Shown in pieces: positions 63,927 through 64,000 of a stretch of DNA of 64,000 nt. The position numbers and the translations under genes are program-made. This DNA comes from Breviolum minutum Mf 1.05b.01 (taxonomy: Eukaryota; Sar; Dinophyceae; Suessiales; Symbiodiniaceae): positions 186,001 to 250,000 of the forward strand of contig DF239016.1 of the NCBI GenBank assembly GCA_000507305.1, given 5' to 3'. Within the stretch, counting starts at the first letter, position 1; each line of letters begins with the position of its first letter. The notes under the pieces are model-generated. The model was not told the origin of the DNA. It saw nothing but the letters and a program-made list of their open reading frames with translations, and ran no database searches.

Positions 63927-64000
63927 GTTTGAGCAATGAAGAAAAAGGGACCCCGAAACGTTGTTTAGGGGATGAAATGCGACGCGTTATGTGGGGATTA
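63927..64000. repeat. FB-H, truncated by the window edge
   Basis: GAGCAATGAAGAAAAAGGGA then TGTTTAGGGGATGAAATGC, running off the end. Confidence 0.7.

Noticed and set aside
1..64000. tRNA, rRNA or bacterial-type operon features
   Set aside because: None could be supported by eye; no cloverleaf or ribosomal motif was recognised.

Overview
This window reads as nuclear DNA of a dinoflagellate. Four independent signals support that: an exact copy of the 22-nt dinoflagellate spliced leader (14936-14957); a voltage-gated channel whose C-terminal half has the EF-hand layout common in dinoflagellates; introns that fit GC and GA donors as well as GT; and a dinoflagellate-type tyrosine-recombinase remnant (4.2-4.8 kb). 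I cannot name the genus. No rRNA, tRNA, CRISPR or bacterial-style operon was seen.

The main gene is on the + strand from about 1.85 to 27.05 kb. It encodes a voltage-gated cation channel broken into tiny exons (51-77 nt where both ends can be argued). Exons recognised, in order: S4 voltage sensor (about 1846-1937), S4-S5 region (5272-5341), S5 (5959-6015), pre-pore YGTAYR segment (8591-8667), S6 (12613-12678), post-S6 helix (17305-17373), linker (18872-18911), EF-hand 1 (20299-20372), helix (22272-22336), EF-like 2 (23413-23465), RCKGPARAIDQVAM segment (24340-24408) and a C-terminal helix (26971-27021 or to the TGA at 27051). The last six join in frame.

The S6 intron (12679-17304) holds an unusual insert at about 13.3-17.3 kb. 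It contains an AT-rich minus-strand ORF, a Cys-rich ORF, a small ORF directly downstream of a genomic spliced leader (likely an SL-bearing retrocopy), an intact RBR-type E3 ubiquitin-ligase ORF, a decayed tandem duplication and three further SL-like hairpins.

From about 29 to 54 kb there are only scattered, unassigned candidate exons of one or more further genes. From 57 to 61 kb there is a more gene-like stretch: a 494-nt exon ending in a donor that runs into a GTAA/GTCA microsatellite, further coding blocks enclosed by long inverted arms, and an ORF interrupted by a single TGA.

Almost everything else is small foldback (MITE-like) elements, at least twenty families of about 90-260 bp, here called FB-A to FB-X. 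They nest in each other. For one (FB-C) the window holds both an empty and a filled site with a 4-bp duplication. The termini of another (FB-H) coincide with splice donor and acceptor sequences, so it behaves like an introner. The window is therefore best read as one recognisable channel gene stretched over 25 kb by intron-borne foldback elements. Stretches between listed features that are not mentioned hold only degraded repeat fragments or nothing I can recognise. Family assignments and domain comparisons come from memory, not from a search.
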